Positions 61,295 through 64,000 of a stretch of 64,000 bases of DNA are shown here, piece after piece (position 1 is the first letter of the stretch; each line of letters opens with the position of its first letter). Where the stretch lies: NCBI RefSeq assembly GCF_000282375.1, contig NZ_AKJK01000100.1:62001-126000 (forward strand), in the 5' to 3' direction. The stretch is from Pseudomonas sp. GM50 (lineage in GTDB: Bacteria; Pseudomonadota; Gammaproteobacteria; Pseudomonadales; Pseudomonadaceae). Position numbers and translations under genes: made by a program. A model generated the notes under the pieces. That model was not told the origin of the DNA and did not search any database. It worked only from the letters and a program-made list of their open reading frames with translations.

Positions 61295-61306
61295 TGTTGT
61301 GGTGAG

Positions 61307-61735
61307 TCATGGAAGCAACATGTCGAAGCAACCATCAACCTTTAGTGTTGTATCGTGATTGTCATCCTCGACCGTGACGTCGAACGTAGCGGCCACGGAG
61401 GTGGGCTCGCTAGATTCGAAGAGCGTGATAGAACCTGAAATCCCTACATAGACGACGTTGTTTTCGCTACGGGCATCGATGTACTCGAAATGCACCGGAA
61501 AGTCAGTATCGGTCAATGAGTAAGTTTTGTATTCCAAAGCTTTCGGAAGAATTATCCGAATTTCCCTATAACTCAAATCCACTTCGCGCTGAGTGGCTGA
61601 AAAAACAAGATGTTCATCAAATGGTGGTGGGAAGTCAGCGTCCTTTACTTCCCTTTGATTAGCTTCGAAGAAGGCTTCATTAATGGTGCCGATAAAATAC
61701 GGTGCCACGGGCTTTAGTTGGGCATTTGTTCTCAT
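61307..61735 (-). CDS. hypothetical beta-rich protein of the accessory locus
   Basis: 142 aa without signal peptide (MRTNAQLKPVAPYFIGTINE start). Alternating strands (HLVFSATQREVDLSYREIRI, FPVHFEYIDARSENNVVYVG, TSVAATFDVTVEDDNHDT) suggest an all-beta domain; one Cys near the end. AGGATTATATT precedes the ATG. LuxR-type box 2 lies about 96 bp upstream. I do not recognise the family; it may be a soluble partner of the Ig-like proteins. Confidence 0.6.
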   Translation of the reverse strand: MRTNAQLKPVAPYFIGTINEAFFEANQREVKDADFPPPFDEHLVFSATQREVDLSYREIRIILPKALEYKTYSLTDTDFPVHFEYIDARSENNVVYVGISGSITLFESSEPTSVAATFDVTVEDDNHDTTLKVDGCFDMLLP

Positions 61736-61820
61736 AATATAATCCTCTATGCAAGTGTGAGGTATCCAAAGGCCTGATCGGGACCCTGCTTATGGATAAG
61801 CTATCAGAGCTGATTACATC

Positions 61821-61858
61821 GTGGCTGTAAACTGTCATACCTGATAGTTTACAGCCAC
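61821..61858. promoter_or_regulatory. LuxR-type box 2 inside a 38-bp inverted repeat
   Basis: CTGTCATACCTGATAG (61832-61847) differs from the other boxes by one arm base. It is nested in a larger repeat with perfect 13-bp arms GTGGCTGTAAACT/AGTTTACAGCCAC (61821-61833 and 61846-61858). It lies upstream of the 142-aa gene and behind the 44-aa gene. It could act as operator, as hairpin, or both. Confidence 0.6.
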
Positions 61859-61922
61859 CTTGAAGTGTGATCCTTTTCCGCTATTTTGATGGGGTGTTAA
61901 CAAACAGCTAACCGACCCGATT

Positions 61923-62057
61923 TCATATGGCAGAGAGTTCGGTGATCAGTGCCCCAGCCCATGTCGACCCTAATAACAGCCAGTTGGTTAGCGTTGCGGA
62001 AAACGTGCCGGTGGTTTCTTTCGGTTGATTGTTCGGAGGCAGAGAAAGCTTTTTCAT
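61923..62057 (-). CDS. 44-aa hydrophobic peptide
   Basis: ATG 62057 with GAAGGATCG RBS, stop at 61923: MKKLSLPPNNQPKETTGTF, then SATLTNWLLLGSTWAGALIT and ELSAI. A polar, proline-rich N terminus precedes one membrane-length hydrophobic segment. It could be a small membrane protein, toxin-like peptide or secreted peptide precursor. No maturation genes are adjacent. The promoter region has LuxR-type box 3 86 bp upstream. Short, but the RBS and box support a real gene. Confidence 0.55.
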   Translation of the reverse strand: MKKLSLPPNNQPKETTGTFSATLTNWLLLGSTWAGALITELSAI

Positions 62058-62143
62058 GATCGATCCTTCGGTGACATCGAGAGGGCCGGCAATAGCGTGT
62101 CGGCGACATGTCCGATCATTTATCAGGGGAAACGCAAAATCTA

Positions 62144-62159
62144 CTGTCATAAATGACAG
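62144..62159. promoter_or_regulatory. LuxR-type box 3, upstream of the 44-aa gene
   Basis: CTGTCATAAATGACAG, near-perfect palindrome with the same CTGTCA/TGACAG arms as box 1. On the minus strand it is followed by TA as box 1 is. Confidence 0.65.
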
Positions 62160-62196
62160 CTATAAAAGCCAGGTTTGTTATCGCGAGTCAGAAAAA

Positions 62197-62838
62197 TCAG
62201 CCGAAAAGCCCCGCCGCAATATTGATCGAAAACCCCAGAATCGCCGTATTAAACACAAACCCGATCAACGATTGCGCCAGCACGATCTTGCGCAGATCCC
62301 GCGTCGCTACGCCGACGTCGGCCGTCTGCACCGCCACACCGATGGTGAACGAGAAGTACAGAAAGTCCCAGTAATTGGGCGTTGTCAGCCCCTCGGCAAA
62401 TCGCAGCGCCGGTTCCTTGCCGTTCCAGGTGTAATACAACCTTGCGTAGTGCACGCTGAAAATCACCCCGATCAGCAGCCATGAACCGATTACCGTCAGC
62501 GCCGTGAAGCCGTAACGCAGCAGTTTGCGGGTGGTTTCCAGATCCCTGCTGCCGGCGAGTTCGAAGGTGATGGTGGCGAGGCTGGCCAGTGCCGCGATGC
62601 TCACCAGCAGCAACACCAGACCGGCGTTTTCGTCTTCGACTTCGGCAATGCGTTTGACGTCCGGAGCCTTGGCACGCATGGTGAGCCAGAGCATCAGCAC
62701 CAGATAGGTCCAGACCCCGGCGTTCCAGCCGATGAGGATTTTGCTGATGATTGAGTCTGCGGGGGCCAGAATGCCGACCGCGACGCCGAGTGTGGCTGCG
62801 GCGGACAGGCGTGGGTGGGTGCGGGCGAGTAGGGGCAT
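62197..62838 (-). CDS. DUF1345 family membrane protein
   Basis: 213 aa with five or six hydrophobic segments: VAVGILAPADSIISKILIGW, VWTYLVLMLWLTMRAKAP, VLLLVSIAALASLATITFEL, VIGSWLLIGVIFSVHYARLY, and the ion-channel-like signature PNYWDFLYFSFTIGVAVQTA. Matches the DUF1345 family of unknown function. Start at 62838. Lies beyond the accessory locus. Confidence 0.8.
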   Translation of the reverse strand: MPLLARTHPRLSAAATLGVAVGILAPADSIISKILIGWNAGVWTYLVLMLWLTMRAKAPDVKRIAEVEDENAGLVLLLVSIAALASLATITFELAGSRDLETTRKLLRYGFTALTVIGSWLLIGVIFSVHYARLYYTWNGKEPALRFAEGLTTPNYWDFLYFSFTIGVAVQTADVGVATRDLRKIVLAQSLIGFVFNTAILGFSINIAAGLFG

Positions 62839-62903
62839 GAGAACTCGATGGGTCTGGGTGTCTAAACACCTTAGCCCAGGTTGTGACCACAACGATAATC
62901 CCT

Positions 62904-62996
62904 TGTAGGAGCGAGGCTTGCCCGCGAAGGCGGTGTGTCAGTCGACATTAATGTTGAATGTGACGGCCTCTTCGCGGGCAAGCCTCGCTCCTACAG
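62904..62996. repeat. REP/BIME, TGTAGGAGCGAGGCTTGCCCGC family
   Basis: Inverted TGTAGGAGCGAGGCTTGCCC/GGGCAAGCCTCGCTCCTACA pair between the DUF1345 gene and the RND gene. Confidence 0.9.
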
Positions 62997-63010
62997 GGAT
63001 GGGTTGTGGG

Positions 63011-64000
63011 TTAGATGTTTTTGTGGCGCTTGCGTACGAGCTTCATCACCACGACGAAGAAGACTGGGACGAACACCACCGCCAGGGTCGCGGTGATCAT
63101 TCCGCCAATCACCCCGGTGCCGATGGCTTGCTGGCTCGCCGAGCTGGCCCCGGTGGCGATCGCCAGCGGTACCACGCCAAGGATGAACGCCAGCGACGTC
63201 ATGACAATCGGCCGAAGGCGCAGGCGCGCGGCTTGCAGGGTGGCGTCGATCAGGTCGTGGCCTTCGTCGTACAGGCTTTTGGCGAATTCGATGATCAGGA
63301 TCGCGTTCTTCGCCGACAGACCAATGATGGTGATCAGCCCGACTTTGAAGAACACGTCATTGGGCATCCCGCGCAACGTCACCGCCAAAACCGCGCCGAG
63401 TACACCCAGCGGCACCACCAGCAGTACAGAAGTCGGAATCGACCAACTCTCATACAGCGCCGCCAGGCACAGGAACACGATCAGCAGCGACAGCGCGAGC
63501 AGAATCGGTGCCTGGCTGCCGGACAAGCGTTCCTGCAACGACAGCCCGGTCCATTCCTGACCCAACCCCGCCGGGCCTTGCGCCACCAGTCGTTCGATTT
63601 CCGCCATGGCTTCGCCGGTGCTGTAACCGGGAGCCGGTTCGCCGGAGATGCTGATAGCCGGGTAGCCGTTATAACGGGTTAACTGCGCCGGCCCCTGGGT
63701 CCAGTTGGCCCGAACGAAGGCCGACAACGGCACCATGTTCTCGGCGTTGTTGCGTACGTGAATCTTCAGCAGGTCGTCGACCTGACTGCGCTGATCGCCT
63801 TCAGCCTGGACCACTACTCGCTGCATCCTTCCCTGGTTGGGGAAGTCATTGATGTAGGCCGAACCCACGGCGGTGGACAGCACGTTGCCGATGTCGGCAA
63901 ACGAAATGCCCAGGGCGTTGGCTTGCTTGCGGTCGACTTCCAGTTGCACCTGCGGTGCTTCGGCGAGGGCGCTTTCGCGTACGTTCATCAAAACCGGGCT
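63011..64000 (-). CDS. RND efflux permease, C-terminal part (partial)
   Basis: The open frame runs off the right edge. About 330 residues of an HAE1-type multidrug RND pump: porter domain (VQLEVDRKQANALGISFADI), GPAQLTRYNGYPAISISGEP, and TM8-TM12 (IVFLCLAALYESWSIPTSVL, GLITIIGLSAKNAILIIEFA, RLRPIVMTSLAFILGVVPLA, GGMITATLAVVFVPVFFVVV). Proton-driven export through a tripartite complex; the MFP and outer-membrane partners should lie outside the window. Confidence 0.92.
   Translation of the reverse strand, partial: SPVLMNVRESALAEAPQVQLEVDRKQANALGISFADIGNVLSTAVGSAYINDFPNQGRMQRVVVQAEGDQRSQVDDLLKIHVRNNAENMVPLSAFVRANWTQGPAQLTRYNGYPAISISGEPAPGYSTGEAMAEIERLVAQGPAGLGQEWTGLSLQERLSGSQAPILLALSLLIVFLCLAALYESWSIPTSVLLVVPLGVLGAVLAVTLRGMPNDVFFKVGLITIIGLSAKNAILIIEFAKSLYDEGHDLIDATLQAARLRLRPIVMTSLAFILGVVPLAIATGASSASQQAIGTGVIGGMITATLAVVFVPVFFVVVMKLVRKRHKNI

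Overview
The window looks like the chromosome of a fluorescent-group Pseudomonas. Evidence: galU-gor, modABC, ahpC-ahpF, an MvaT-type H-NS protein, hppD, an arginine:pyruvate transaminase (AruH type), a ptxS/kguEKTD 2-ketogluconate locus, and many Pseudomonas-type REP/BIME repeats (GTAGGAGCGAGGCTTGCCCGC and GTGGCGAGGGGGCTTGCCCCC families). Most of the window is ordinary core metabolism. Three stretches are accessory.

1-4049: right end of an integrated mobilizable element. It carries a MobC-like protein and a HUH relaxase in one operon, an intergenic region with degenerate GGGGAGTGCG repeats and a small oriT-like hairpin, a P4-type integrase and an intact tRNA-Leu(UAA). It ends at a 57-bp 3' fragment of a second tRNA-Leu, followed by a terminator; this is probably the right attachment site, so the intact partner should lie left of the window. 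4050-10517: noncoding DNA, then two convergent units with secreted single-haem proteins (449 aa, and an 861-aa propeller-haem fusion), a nucleoside hydrolase and a small secreted protein interrupted by an in-frame TGA.

10518-54854, mostly core: NmrA-like reductase and TetR regulator (divergent); small conserved proteins; topoisomerase IB; modABC with a ModE box; nitronate monooxygenase; AcuI-type reductase; an alkylation-repair operon (2OG oxygenase, alkB, ada, the Ada lacking three of its four zinc cysteines); small lipoproteins; galU; gor; a KfrA-like protein facing a tyrosine recombinase across a perfect palindrome; ahpC and ahpF; gloA; mvaT; a CSS-EAL phosphodiesterase; a LysR regulator with a DMT exporter; hppD; rarD; an aldo/keto reductase; an MFS transporter with cdaR and glycerate kinase; a chemoreceptor; aruH; and kguEKTD with ptxS, framed by two identical PtxS operators.

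54855-62200: an AT-richer accessory locus. It holds two Ig-like proteins (273 and 684 aa) without signal peptides, a pertactin-type autotransporter, a degenerate ORF-less group II intron remnant just behind the autotransporter terminator, a 142-aa protein and a 44-aa hydrophobic peptide. Three genes here (273 aa, 142 aa, 44 aa) each have a CTGTCA-N4-TGA(C/T)AG palindrome 86-103 bp upstream of the start. This is the CT-N12-AG architecture of LuxR-type boxes, but no LuxR gene is in the window. I regard this as the best candidate for an undescribed co-regulated system. The window closes with a DUF1345 membrane protein and the C-terminal part of an RND efflux permease.
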